Below, piece after piece: positions 17,525 to 25,907 of a stretch of DNA of 64,000 nucleotides. The DNA comes from SMYC01 sp965197495 (GTDB taxonomy: Bacteria > Acidobacteriota > Vicinamibacteria > Marinacidobacterales > SMYC01). Below the pieces are notes generated by a model. That model had not been told where the DNA came from. It worked only from the letters and a program-made list of their open reading frames with translations, and did no database searches. Position 1 is the first letter of the stretch. Every line of letters starts with the position of its first letter. The translations under genes were made by a program, and so were the position numbers. Location of the stretch: NCBI GenBank assembly GCA_965197495.1, contig OZ240210.1:2976001-3040000 (forward strand). The letters are read 5' to 3'.

Positions 17525-18364
17525 GTGTCGTCAAATAACGGCTTCTTCTCGGGTCCTTCGCCGAGGCTGTTCGGCCACCGTGGCGCCTGCGCCCGCGCGC
17601 CCGAGAACACGATCGAATCCTTCAGGCTCGCGTGCCAGCAAGGAGCGTCCTATCTGGAGATGGACATCCACTTGACAGCCGACGGCGAGCCCGTGATCAT
17701 CCATGACAATTCCGTGTCCAGAACCACGGGCCGCCGGGGACGCGTCGAGAACATGTCCCTCGCTGAGCTCCAAAGGCTCGATGCGGGATATAAATTTACG
17801 ATGGATTATGGACGCACCTTCCCGTATCGCGGTAAGGGCTTGACGATGCCGACGCTCGACGAAGTGCTGACGACGTTTCCCGATGTGGGTCTTACGTTGG
17901 AGCTAAAGAAGACCCGCTCGGGCGTCGAGCAGGTGGTCAAAAACCGTCTGCGCCGCTACGGTGCCGAGGAACGTGTCATCGTCGCCTCGCACCATCACGA
18001 CGTGCTACAGCGCTTCCGGGGCGTCGCGCCGCACGTGGCCACGAGCTTCAGCAAGGACGAGGTGCGCGACTTTCTCGTCCGCGTGCGAGGCGGAAGCCTT
18101 GCCGGCTATCGGCCACCGGGCACCGCGTTCCAAGTGCCGGAATATAAAGGCTTGAGACGGGTCGTTTCGAAACCCGTCATCGACGCCGTTCACGAGCTCG
18201 AAGTGGAAGTGCACGTGTGGACCGTGAACGAGCCGATCCACATCGCGCGTCTTCTCGAATGGGGTGTCGACGGTATCATGACCGACGACCCAGCTTGTGC
18301 CGTGGCCAACGTCGAGGCGCTCAAGCCACTCGCTCATGTGCGAGATAACCCTCATGCTAGTTGA
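17525..18364 (+). CDS. Glycerophosphodiester phosphodiesterase
   Basis: A 279-aa GDPD-family TIM-barrel enzyme that splits glycerophosphodiesters into glycerol-3-phosphate and an alcohol. Family landmarks: GHRGACARAPENTIESF (catalytic His-Arg and Glu-Asn), LEMDIHLTADGEPVIIHD (metal-binding Glu and Asp and the second His), LTLELKK, and the C-terminal HVWTVNEP...GVDGIMTDDP. No signal peptide, so probably cytoplasmic. It starts with GTG and overlaps the next gene by 11 bases, suggesting an operon. It begins about 90 bp after the ISL3 target duplication, so its native promoter may have been disturbed. Confidence 0.93.
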   Translation: MSSNNGFFSGPSPRLFGHRGACARAPENTIESFRLACQQGASYLEMDIHLTADGEPVIIHDNSVSRTTGRRGRVENMSLAELQRLDAGYKFTMDYGRTFPYRGKGLTMPTLDEVLTTFPDVGLTLELKKTRSGVEQVVKNRLRRYGAEERVIVASHHHDVLQRFRGVAPHVATSFSKDEVRDFLVRVRGGSLAGYRPPGTAFQVPEYKGLRRVVSKPVIDAVHELEVEVHVWTVNEPIHIARLLEWGVDGIMTDDPACAVANVEALKPLAHVRDNPHAS

Positions 18365-18878
18365 TTCCCGTGCGGCGTTGCTCTTCACGGCCCTTTTTGC
18401 CTGCGCTTCGATATCGTGCAAGGGGAATCCTGGAGCCCAAGTCGGGGCGCCCGTGCCCGGCTTTACGCTTCCAGACCTCGAAGGCCGGATGCACGCGCTC
18501 GACGAGCTGAGAGGGAAGGTCGTCGTTCTCAACTATTGGGCGACCTGGTGTCCTCCTTGTATCGAAGAGATGCCGTCACTCGAAAAACTGCACGAGGCGC
18601 TCGCGTCGAAAGGGCTTGCCGTCGTGGCCGTCTCCGTGGACGAGCGGTTCAGCGATATCGAAAGGTTCGTCGATGAATGGAATTTGACGTTCACCGTTCT
18701 TCACGACGACGGCATGAAAGTCTCCCGCTCCTATCAAACCTTCAAATATCCCGAGACCTACATCATTGATAGAAGCGGCCGCCTGAAATCGAAAGTCGTT
18801 GGCGCCCGCGACTGGATAGCCCCTTCGGTAATCCGCGACCTCGTCGCGCTTTTGAACGCACCGAGCAGCGTGAGCTGA
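18354..18878 (+). CDS. TlpA/ResA-like thioredoxin-fold lipoprotein
   Basis: A 174-aa extracytoplasmic thiol-disulfide oxidoreductase. The N-terminal hydrophobic segment AALLFTALFACASIS is followed by Cys (possible lipobox). The AhpC/TSA-Redoxin fold holds YWATWCPPCIEEMPSLEKL with a WCPPC active site, and the cis-Pro region is in FKYPETYIID. Likely roles are cytochrome c maturation or reduction of exported proteins. The start was set at ATG 18354, eight bases after a GAG-rich site; ATG 18336 is possible. Its 3' end overlaps the convergent TPR/cNMP gene by 121 bp. Confidence 0.88.
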   Translation: MLVDSRAALLFTALFACASISCKGNPGAQVGAPVPGFTLPDLEGRMHALDELRGKVVVLNYWATWCPPCIEEMPSLEKLHEALASKGLAVVAVSVDERFSDIERFVDEWNLTFTVLHDDGMKVSRSYQTFKYPETYIIDRSGRLKSKVVGARDWIAPSVIRDLVALLNAPSSVS

Positions 18879-19876
18879 GCCTCGGCGATATGCATATCAG
18901 CCGACACATCGTCCAAGAGCTCGTATTCGAGTTCGGCGCGCCAATCATCGAACGCTGGAATGTTCTGTTGACGGAGCCCGAGTTTCGCGAAGTAGAGAAA
19001 CATCTTAGTCGGGGCCGAGCACATGACGTGACCCTCCTGATTTTGAAGGACGAGTAGGTCGCCGTCGTGCGCAAGCCGGGCGCGGTCCTTCGACGGGAAC
19101 ATCTCGAAAAGGGGCGACTGCGACAACACGTTGACGAGCGCCCGGTCGCGGTACATGGAGAAGAGCACTTCCCTGAGGCGCCGGTGGTTCCCGACGACAC
19201 CGCGCATCCTGTCGGCGGAAAGCTCGAGCAGCTCGCTATCCTCGAGACAGCGAACGCTCGCAGTCCGAGGGTCTCCTGTCAGAAACGAGAACTCTCCAAG
19301 ACATTGTCCGGCGGAAACGACACTGAGCTTCGCGTTGTCGGCTCGCACTTCGAGGAGCCCTTGGGTGACGAAGAAAAGTGAGCCGCCCGCGTCGCCTTCA
19401 TCGAAAACGACGCTGCCTTCTTCGAGCTCATGCCGCTTCATCGCGCCCGCCACGCTCGAAAGCTCCTCAGGAGTTAACTCGGACAGAAGAGGGATATCGT
19501 TGAGAGGTGTCAAGGTCGGCACCGGCACTGTCTGTGCCTCTCGCTTCTTCTGTTCGTCTCTAAGGCTGTCGACCGTGACTTTGGCGATATAGGCGAGGGG
19601 GTTCTCGAACCGGGGATCGAGCTCGACGACTCTAAGACCCGCGGCGATAGCACCGAGGATATCGCCAGCCGAGGAGAGCCTCTCCTGAATCTTTACGAGC
19701 TCAGAAATGGCGCTGTCTCGATTCCCCGATTCGATGAGAACGTCGGCGAGGCGGCGCCGAATGCCGGTATCGTGCGGTATTTCCGATACGAGCGCTTGAA
19801 GGGCAGCTACCGCGCGGTCAAAGTCGCCGCTTCTGCGATAACGCTCCGCGACCCTGAGCTCGGAAGCCCTGTCCAT
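18758..19876 (-). CDS. TPR and cyclic-nucleotide-binding domain protein
   Basis: A 372-aa protein with two regions. Residues 1-105 are TPR-like helical pairs (RSGDFDRAVAALQALVSEIP, RLADVLIESGNRDSAISELV). Residues about 125-245 form a Crp-type sensor fold (LSELTPEELSSVAGAMKRHE, EGSVVFDEGDAGGSLFFVTQ and onward, GQCLGEFSFLTGDPRTASVR). The GEFSFL...RTASV phosphate-binding cassette is complete, so it could bind cAMP or cGMP. No HTH is present; the last 110 residues are not recognised. The start has a GGAG site eight bases upstream. The final ~40 codons run antisense to the TlpA gene, possibly through loss of an earlier stop. Confidence 0.85.
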   Translation of the reverse strand: MDRASELRVAERYRRSGDFDRAVAALQALVSEIPHDTGIRRRLADVLIESGNRDSAISELVKIQERLSSAGDILGAIAAGLRVVELDPRFENPLAYIAKVTVDSLRDEQKKREAQTVPVPTLTPLNDIPLLSELTPEELSSVAGAMKRHELEEGSVVFDEGDAGGSLFFVTQGLLEVRADNAKLSVVSAGQCLGEFSFLTGDPRTASVRCLEDSELLELSADRMRGVVGNHRRLREVLFSMYRDRALVNVLSQSPLFEMFPSKDRARLAHDGDLLVLQNQEGHVMCSAPTKMFLYFAKLGLRQQNIPAFDDWRAELEYELLDDVSADMHIAEAQLTLLGAFKSATRSRITEGAIQSRAPTTFDFRRPLLSMM

Positions 19877-19924
19877 CAGCGGTCTCCTCTCTAGTGCTTA
19901 ACGCTCTCTCTACGCTCCGAGGGA

Positions 19925-20034
19925 CGTGTAGGGGAAAGGAGATGTGGGGATGGGAGGGGATAGGGGGATAAAGGGGATTTCTCGCTTTTATCTCCACCTC
20001 TCCTCATCTCTCCTTTTTTTACACAGGACTGTAG
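19925..20034. other. G-tract array followed by pyrimidine tract
   Basis: Runs GGGG, GGGG, GGG, GGGG, GGGGG and GGGG lie between 19931 and 19976, followed by a C/T-rich mirror (19979-20020). The strands could form a G-quadruplex or a long imperfect hairpin. It lies between the TPR/cNMP gene start and ISL3 copy B. Confidence 0.55.
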
Positions 20035-20042
20035 TTTTTTTG
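20035..20042 (+). repeat. Imperfect target duplication of ISL3 copy B (left)
   Basis: GTTTTTTT here and GTTTTTTC at 22349-22356 flank the element, seven of eight matching. The T-tract makes this less certain than the duplication of copy A. Confidence 0.65.
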
Positions 20043-20268
20043 GTTCTCCTGTCGTTTCGGGGGATCTGATTTGTGTTGGAGGGCATGGCCTATGGACGCT
20101 GCCGCGATTGTGGAAAACGCCGGAAACTCCGGGCGAGAGAGGCGTTTAGGGAAAGGTTGTGAGCACGTACAAACGTGGAGCGGCGTTTTCCACAATCGCT
20201 TGGAAAACGCTTCGCGTTTCCCACGAGCGCCCACAGGCCCCTCCTGATATATATACAAGAAAGATTAA

Positions 20269-20856
20269 TGTCCCACTCGGGGATGGTTGAAATCCCTCGC
20301 CTTTAGGCGAAGCCTTTAGGAGGCTTGGGATACGATCCCCAGGTGAAAGGATATCGTAAATCATCGCACACGACATACCAGTTAAACTATCACTTCGTAT
20401 TTATCACGAAGTACCGCAAGCCGGCCTTGAGAGGGGATGTAGCGGTTCGTCTCCGGGATCTCATCCGGGAGATCTGTGCTCGGAACCAGATAGAAATACT
20501 GAAGGGTCATGTGCGGCCTGAGCACGTGCACCTGTTGCTGAGCGTGCCGCCGAATTTGTCGCCGAGTCGAGTGATGCAGTTGATCAAGGGTAAGACGTCG
20601 AATCGTCTGATGCGCGACTTACGGACGATGCGGAAGGAGTTCTGGGGTCGGCACCTACGGGCACGGGGTTACTTCGTGGTGACAACGGGCAACGTGACGG
20701 ATGAGGTGATAGCGAAGTATATAGAGTTGCAGGGTGCCGTGCCCCATGACGACGATTCTTTCAAGGTCAGTGAGTAGCGAAACGAGGCAAGGACAAGCCG
20801 ACTTTAGTCGGCGACGTGAACCCATCGCCTTTAGGCGATGGAGCGCACGCGCTCAG
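20269..20856 (+). mobile_element. IS200/IS605-family element, copy B (complete)
   Basis: A 588-bp element inserted directly 3' of TTAA (20265-20268) inside the non-coding left arm of ISL3. The empty site is seen in copy C as GATTAATTCATATGG (about 31459-31475). The last bases are GCGCTCAG. Subterminal hairpins: CTCGCCTTTAGGCGAAG and AAGCCTTTAGGAGGCTT near the left end, GCCGACTTTAGTCGGC and CATCGCCTTTAGGCGATG near the right. Confidence 0.93.
20325..20777 (+). CDS. tnpA: IS200-type TnpA, Y1 HUH transposase
   Basis: A 150-aa single-strand transposase acting by a 5'-phosphotyrosine intermediate. It has KYRKPALRG, the HUH motif in RPEHVHLLLSVPP, LMRDLRTMRKEFWGRHLRAR and the C-terminal helix EVIAKYIELQ, whose tyrosine region carries the nucleophile. 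Length is normal for IS200. Start TTG at 20325 follows AGGAGGC closely; GTG at 20343 (KGYRKSSHT) is an alternative that fits the family start better. No TnpB or IscB partner gene is attached. Confidence 0.93.
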   Translation: MGYDPQVKGYRKSSHTTYQLNYHFVFITKYRKPALRGDVAVRLRDLIREICARNQIEILKGHVRPEHVHLLLSVPPNLSPSRVMQLIKGKTSNRLMRDLRTMRKEFWGRHLRARGYFVVTTGNVTDEVIAKYIELQGAVPHDDDSFKVSE

Positions 20857-21112
20857 TTCATATGGAATAAGGAAGGGGGGGCTCGATTAGTGGAGGCTAT
20901 AGAAAACGCCCTTCCAGGCTTCGAAGAGAACTCAGTCGTGAGCAAGGTCTGAACGACCAGAACCGTGGGGGCGTTTCCCACAGCCTCGTCTCCCGCTGAG
21001 GGGCAGTGGCATTTGGTGAGGCCCGTGGGTTGAGAGGGTAAGCCATGTGTAGATGCGCATCGGCGAGAACGCTAGAATCTTTTTTTCCGAAAGAGAAAAG
21101 AGCGTTCCCGCG

Positions 21113-22333
21113 ATGCGCGTTACTACGTTAGTCAACAAGCTCATCGGATTGCAAGGCCTGTGGGTCCGAGGTTTCCACTTCCAGGCGGACAAAGCCAGAG
21201 TGGTGGTGGATGTAGTACCACGGAGGAGGAAGCCTCTGTGCGGGATTTGCGGACGAAAGGTCCGCAAGAACAAAGATCGCTACAATCGCTACTGGCGGCA
21301 CTTGGACCTGTTCGGAGTCCGGACCTATCTTCGCTACTCGATCCGACGAGTGGTATGTCGGCGGTGTGGAGTGGTCAGAGAAAAGGTGCCTTGGGCCGAC
21401 AAGGGAAGCCGCTTTACCAAAAGCTTCGAACAAGAGGTAGCGTGGCTGGCACAGAGGACGGACGTCAGCGCCGTAGCGAACTATTTCCGAGTGACGTGGC
21501 GTTCGGTGCGACGGATCATCCAGCGAGTGGTTGCCGAGCAGCGGGATGAGCGGCGCGAGCTCGATGGATTGCGGGTGATTGGGATGGACGAGATCAGCTA
21601 CCGCAAACGCCACAAGTACTTAACAGTGGTAATAGACCATCTCAGCGGCCGGGTCGTCTGGGCGGGAAAGGAGCGCAAGGCCAAGACGCTGCTGCGGTTT
21701 TTCCGCAAGCTCGGACCACAAAGAGCCGCGGAGCTCGAAGCGGTCAGCATGGACATGTGGGAGCCGTACATAACTGTCGTCGGCAAAAAGGCTCCTCAGG
21801 CACGGGTGATCTTTGACCGCTTCCACATCGTCAAGCATCTGAACGAGGCCGCGGATAAGACCCGGCGCGAGCTGGTGCGCGAGCTCAAAGGGACTGCCCG
21901 GCGCAACCTCAAGAACACCAAGTTTCCCCTTCTCAAGGCCAAACACAACCGCAGCGCGAAAGACAAACGGGTGCTCCGCGAGCAGGTGCGAGCTAATCGT
22001 CGCCTCTACCGCGCCATGCTTCTGCGCGACGACTTCATGGACCTCTACACCTACAAAACCGAGACATGGGCCAAGAAGTTTCTCCGAGGATGGCTGCGGC
22101 GCGCTATGAGCTCGAGGATAGAGCCCGTCAAACGCGCGGCGAAGATGATCCGCAGCCACTTCGATGGCGTCATCGCGTGGGTCACGTGGAGACTCAGCAA
22201 CGGCCGACTCGAAGGAATGAACAACAAAATCCGGCTGCTGAGCCACCGCAGCTTTGGACTCCACTCTGCCGAAGCTCTCATCAGTCTCGTCTACCTAAAC
22301 TGTGGCGGTCTCACCCTCGAGAGGATCCACTGA
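21113..22333 (+). CDS. ISL3-family transposase, copy B
   Basis: A 406-aa transposase. N-terminal zinc ribbon (CGICGRKVRK and VVCRRCGVVREKVPW), HTH (DVSAVANYFRVTWRSVRRII), then the DDE core: GMDEISYRKRHKYLTVVID (D), VSMDMWEPYI with VIFDRFHIVKHLN (D) and RLEGMNNKIRLLSHRSFG (E). An in-frame ATG 60 bases upstream would add 20 residues; ATG 21113 (MRVTTLVNKL) fits the family better. Intact, so it can serve the broken copy A. Confidence 0.92.
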   Translation: MRVTTLVNKLIGLQGLWVRGFHFQADKARVVVDVVPRRRKPLCGICGRKVRKNKDRYNRYWRHLDLFGVRTYLRYSIRRVVCRRCGVVREKVPWADKGSRFTKSFEQEVAWLAQRTDVSAVANYFRVTWRSVRRIIQRVVAEQRDERRELDGLRVIGMDEISYRKRHKYLTVVIDHLSGRVVWAGKERKAKTLLRFFRKLGPQRAAELEAVSMDMWEPYITVVGKKAPQARVIFDRFHIVKHLNEAADKTRRELVRELKGTARRNLKNTKFPLLKAKHNRSAKDKRVLREQVRANRRLYRAMLLRDDFMDLYTYKTETWAKKFLRGWLRRAMSSRIEPVKRAAKMIRSHFDGVIAWVTWRLSNGRLEGMNNKIRLLSHRSFGLHSAEALISLVYLNCGGLTLERIH

Positions 22334-22357
22334 AATGGCAGGAGAGGCGTTTTTTCA

Positions 22358-22750
22358 TTAGTCGCTTTGCGACTCGCGTTCTTCCAGGAGCTCGGCGAGA
22401 CGTTGATGGATTCCCGCCCGATAGCGAAGATCTCCGAGACTAGACGCCTCGAGCAGCGGGTTGACGTTCGTTACGAGGTCATCCAGAGCGACCCAACGTG
22501 CGGCTTCAAACGCCTCGCGGTCTTGGGGCCCGATCGACCCATCCTCGGCATGGGCAAGCATGACGTGGGTCGTCCACGACGTTTTCTCACCGTCGAGCGT
22601 GAAGTCCGCATGAATCTGCAGCAGATAGTCCTGAACGCGCACCGCGAGGCCGGTCTCCTCGAGCGCCTCCCGGGCGGCGCCGTCGACAAAAGACTCCTCG
22701 GGGTGGATACCTCCCGATGGGATTCGAAACGCGTCAGGAGGATCGCCCAA
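22358..22750 (-). pseudogene. Nudix hydrolase, N-terminus missing
   Basis: A 130-aa C-terminal part of a Nudix hydrolase with a full Nudix box (GGIHPEESFVDGAAREALEE then TGLAV). The first strands before SGGIHPEE are lacking: the frame meets an in-frame TGA five codons before the apparent TTG start at 22750. The sequence beyond 22748 codes on the opposite strand for the tail of an unrelated protein, so the gene was cut by a rearrangement rather than by a visible IS. Confidence 0.75.
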
Positions 22751-22880
22751 AGAGCTATTGCGTCACCATCTTTACATGAAGGACGTGCTGTCACGGTACC
22801 ATCTCGATCGGGTAACCGCGACGGCGGAAACGTTGAAGAGCTTTCTCAAGAACGAGAAAGTGGAAGGGATCGTGAGTTAA
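22746..22880 (+). pseudogene. C-terminal fragment of an unrecognised protein
   Basis: An open frame ending at TAA 22880 reads PKELLRHHLYMKDVLSRYHL and continues about 25 residues to KVEGIVS. Its helical, charged make-up looks like the end of a real protein, but its 5' part is absent at the junction near 22748. An ATG at 22776 could allow a 34-aa product. Function unknown. Confidence 0.4.
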
Positions 22881-22889
22881 GGGCCGGGC

Positions 22890-23135
22890 TCAGAGCTCGT
22901 CTTCTGAATCCTCGTCGGGGAACCCTTCTTCGGGAGGATCAGGAAGCTCTGCTGGCGTAAACGCTTCGAGCTCCCCGTCTTCGAGCTCTCGGATCGCGAT
23001 CGCTGCAGGTTTGCGGGAGTCACTGTGAACCTTCGGGGCTGCGCCCTGCATGATCTGCCGCGCCCTTTGTGCGGCGATGTTCACCTTCATGAATAGACCG
23101 GCGTCGTTGATATTCAACGGTACTTCCCTCCTCAA
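22890..23135 (-). CDS. rpoZ: RNA polymerase omega subunit
   Basis: An 81-aa protein resembling RpoZ, which helps assembly of the RNA polymerase beta' subunit. The segment FMKVNIAAQRARQIMQGAAP and onward, then KPAAIAIRELEDGELEAF, matches the omega helix 'AAKRARQL' and the following strand. The tail is acidic (PDEDSEDEL). Start ATG has a GGAGG-like site upstream (AGGAGGGAAGTACC). The remnant genes to its right end mark that side as rearranged. Confidence 0.8.
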   Translation of the reverse strand: MRREVPLNINDAGLFMKVNIAAQRARQIMQGAAPKVHSDSRKPAAIAIRELEDGELEAFTPAELPDPPEEGFPDEDSEDEL

Positions 23136-23313
23136 TGTCGAAAACTCCCTATTCTAACACGGTGCCACCCAGATTTAGCATACAGAACTCGTTTGACACT
23201 AGCGTCTTTCTTACACCAGAAACAACCCGTGGTGCGCCGGGCGGCGTTTCATGCTACTGTGCCCTGAAAGTGATTCTATTATTGTCTTTTTGACAGGGGA
23301 CAAAGGAGGTTCC

Positions 23314-23649
23314 ATGCACGCAGAAGTCGGGCAGCGTATTCGTGAGCTGCGACAGAAAAGAGGCCTGCTTCAAGAGGAGCTTGCGCGAAAAGCGGGCCTA
23401 TCGCCTTCGGCTCTCTCGAACTTCGAGCAGGGTCGTCGGCGCACGTCGCTCGATTGGCTCAAGAAAATCAGCAAGTCGCTAGACGTGAAGGTCTCGGATC
23501 TCATCCCTGACAGCCACACCCGAAAACCGCTTGCCGAAAACAAGGAAGAACAGAAGCTTCTCGGTCACTGGCGGAAGATCGGAAACCCCGACTTGCAGGA
23601 TCAGCTCCTCGAGGTCATCGAGCTGTCGGCGAGCAGCATTTCCCGTTAG
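23314..23649 (+). CDS. XRE-family HTH regulator
   Basis: A 111-aa DNA-binding protein. The Cro/CI-type HTH covers residues about 6-62 (IRELRQKRGLLQEELARKAG, LSPSALSNFEQGRRRTSLDW, LDVKVSDLIPD). The C-terminal 45 residues are helical and may dimerise. ATG 23314 is chosen because AGGAGG lies six bases upstream; the frame is open for 21 more codons without a good site. It is divergent from rpoZ, with about 180 bp between. Confidence 0.9.
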   Translation: MHAEVGQRIRELRQKRGLLQEELARKAGLSPSALSNFEQGRRRTSLDWLKKISKSLDVKVSDLIPDSHTRKPLAENKEEQKLLGHWRKIGNPDLQDQLLEVIELSASSISR

Positions 23650-23696
23650 GTTCGCAAGAAAGGGAAATAGGTCCTATTTCCAGTCGAGGGGGGGTC

Positions 23697-24314
23697 TTAT
23701 TTCAAGAAGCCCCTCGTAAACAGCTTCGTGAGCTCACTTGCCAGCTGTTCTTCTGTGAGAGGACCATCTACTTTGTACCACTGATAGATCCAGTTGAGGG
23801 AGCCGAGCAGGAAGAACGTCGCCGCGGTGGGGTCGAGATCTTGCCGCGCCTCTCCTCGTTGCTGCAGCCGGATGAGTAGACTGCGCACATAATTGATGTA
23901 CTCTTTCTTCCGCTGCAGTATCTTTTCCCGGTAGACACCGGTCAATGCCGTTCGCTCGTGGAGGATGATCGTGACCTCTCTCGGACGGTTCAACACCATG
24001 TGGGTATGGAGCTTGATGAGCTCGGTGAGGAAGTCCTTGGGGTCTTCGATCTTTTTCAACGGTTGAACGACGGTCTCGTCGAGAAGGTCAAGACCGTAAT
24101 CCGTAATCAAGTAGAGCAAGTGCTCCTTGCCCTCGACGAAGTAGTAGAGGCCCGCTTTGGTAATGCCCACTTCGTCGGCGATGTCGCTCATGGAGGTGGA
24201 GTCGTAACCTTTGACGCAAAATAGTTGCGCTGCTTTTTCCAGGATTTGCCCCCGGCGCTGATTCACTCGAGACGGCCGGCCCGGTTTCTTGCCTTCAGGT
24301 TCGCTCTTGCTCAA
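23697..24314 (-). CDS. TetR/AcrR-family regulator
   Basis: About 205 aa. The N-terminal HTH is clear (RGQILEKAAQLFCVKGYDST, SMSDIADEVGITKAGLYYF) and is followed by a helical ligand domain with an LNWIYQWYKVDGPLTEEQLA segment often seen in regulators of fatty-acid or acyl-CoA genes (weak inference). The open frame continues upstream to an ATG inside the IS21 end, which cannot be native. TTG at 24314 has AGGAG seven bases upstream and is the likely start. The IS21 insertion lies about 100 bp upstream and may have replaced its promoter. Confidence 0.88.
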   Translation of the reverse strand: MSKSEPEGKKPGRPSRVNQRRGQILEKAAQLFCVKGYDSTSMSDIADEVGITKAGLYYFVEGKEHLLYLITDYGLDLLDETVVQPLKKIEDPKDFLTELIKLHTHMVLNRPREVTIILHERTALTGVYREKILQRKKEYINYVRSLLIRLQQRGEARQDLDPTAATFFLLGSLNWIYQWYKVDGPLTEEQLASELTKLFTRGFLK

Positions 24315-24532
24315 CGATCCACTCCTGACGAAGCGCGATTCTGTCAGCTGCGGACTTCCCAAGCAACTGCTCGCTGCTATAGTGCTCGAACCCGCTAATC
24401 CTGTCGGTGAAGTCCTAGTGTCATTTTTCAGAATCATGACCCCACCTTTTTCATAAACATGCCCCCGGGGTCAAAGGCCTACCCGAGAATCAATACCACA
24501 ACTTCCTCGGATCTGTAACAGATCTCTGTCGT

Positions 24533-24703
24533 CGCTCCTGTGTACCAACATCCTTGAGACACTTGGGCCTTTGAAAATTAGTGTAGAGGGCGGAGGAGGA
24601 ACATGCATGAGTACGTTGATAGAGAGAGAGACCTCGGCGGGATCGGAAGGAGCCCGTAGGGCGACTGGAGATCCCGCCGGCCGCGATGCGGCAGGGGTTC
24701 CGG
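24533..24703 (+). mobile_element. Left-end fragment of an IS3-family element
   Basis: Matches the left end and start of orfA of the complete IS3 at 15133-16844 (for example GAGACACTT, GTGTAGAGGGCGGAGGAGGA and the code for ETSAGSEGARRATGDPAGRD), with several substitutions. It stops abruptly at the istA fragment. It lies at one of the inversion breakpoints. Confidence 0.8.
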
Positions 24704-24743
24704 CGACAACCCGGAGTCGGATCGGAAGCGACTCGTCTGGGCG

Positions 24744-25907
24744 TTGCTCGTCACTCTCGGCTTCAGCCGCCACCAGTACGTTCACGTCAACTTCTCTCAG
24801 AAGCTGGACGTTGTCATCGATGGACTGGAAGAGGCGTGGGAGTTTTTCGGAGGTGTGCCTGAGCGGGTCGTCGTCGACAACATGAAGACGGCGGTGGTGA
24901 AGGCGGACCGCTATGAGCCTAGTTTTCAGCGCACCATGGAGCAGTATGCAGAGCTCCGAGGCTTTGTCATCGACCCGGCAGTCGTACGCCAACCGAAGGG
25001 CAAGCCGATCGTCGAGAGAGGGGTGCCGTACGTTCGAGAGAGCTTTTTCCGCGGTGAGCAGTGGCTCGACCTGGCTCACGTCCAGCGGGAAGCTCGACGT
25101 TGGTGTCTGGAAGTCGCGGGCCGGCGTATTCACGGGACCACCCAAAAACGCCCTCTCGTCGTCTTCGAAGAGGTCGAGCTTGCTTGCCTTCGGCCCGTGA
25201 ACGGGCCTCGATTCGATACGCCTTAGTGGGCCGAGCCGTCCGTTCATGACGACCACCACGTGAAGTTCCTCAAGGCCCTGTACTCGGTTCCCACGGTCTA
25301 CGTGGGAAAGCAGGTCACGGTACGAGGCGATAAAGCGCTCGTACGCATCTACTACAAAGGCGAGCTCATCAAAACCCACCCTAGAAAACCAGCCGGAGGA
25401 AGAGCGACCGACTACACAGACTACCCCCCAGACCTCGAGGCCTACGCCAGGCGCGACCCGGAGCGTATGGTGCGCCAAGCCAAGAAACTCGGCAACAACA
25501 TCGGCCGTTTCATGAGTCTGCTCCTCAGCGGCGTCTTTCCATGGGCCAAGCTCCGACAGGCTCAGAAGCTCATGCGCTTGGCCGACAAGTACGGCCATGC
25601 TCGCGTGGAAACCGCTTGCCAGCGAGCCCTGGGCTTCGATCTCATCAATGTCCAAAGGGTGGAGCGCATTCTCAAGAATGCCGTCGCGCCGTCGGACGAC
25701 CCACCACAAACAGGAGAGCTGATCTCGATGCCCTTGAGATTCCTTCGCCCCAACGAAAGTTTCTCTCATGAACCGAAACGAAAGGAGAATCCAGATGGAA
25801 ATCAAAAACTCACTGAAAACGATTCTGAAGAGGCTCAAGCTCTCGGGGATCCTTGCGACGCTGCCGGAGAGGATCGCCTACGCTCAAAAGGCAAAACTAC
25901 CGAGTGA
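24744..25907 (+). pseudogene. IS21 IstA, C-terminal part with in-frame amber codon
   Basis: Continues the rve core and C-terminal domain of IstA: VTLGFSRHQYVHVNFSQKLD, EEAWEFFGGVPERVVVDNMK, PKGKPIVERGVPYVRESFF, then DDHHVKFLKALYSVPTVYVG. The frame is the same on both sides of a TAG at 25224-25226 (RFDTP-stop-WAEPSVH), so this is a nonsense mutation, not a frameshift. The N-terminal third is missing here and a matching part lies inverted at 26.7-27.2 kb. Confidence 0.85.

Larger units (their letters stand above)
20043..22348 (+). mobile_element. ISL3-family element, copy B, carrying an IS200/IS605 element
   Basis: Ends GGTTCTCCTGTCGTTTC and complement of GCCTCTCCTGCCATTTC. Minus the 588-bp IS200 insert it is 1718 bp, against 1719 bp for copy C. 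Both the ISL3 transposase and the IS200 TnpA are intact here, so this is the best candidate for an active composite. It is inverted relative to copy A, so recombination between the two would invert the 17.4-20.0 kb segment. Confidence 0.92.

Noticed and set aside
20019..20258. A 79-residue open frame repeated in every ISL3 left arm
   Set aside because: It is open in all copies only because the arm itself is conserved. It has no good ribosome-binding site, extends variably into flanking DNA and coincides with inverted iteron motifs, so it is more likely a by-product of the repeats than a gene.
24471..25838. A 455-residue open frame on the minus strand across the IS21 mosaic
   Set aside because: It is antisense to the clearly coding istA and to the IS3 fragment, has no family motif and crosses a rearrangement breakpoint.
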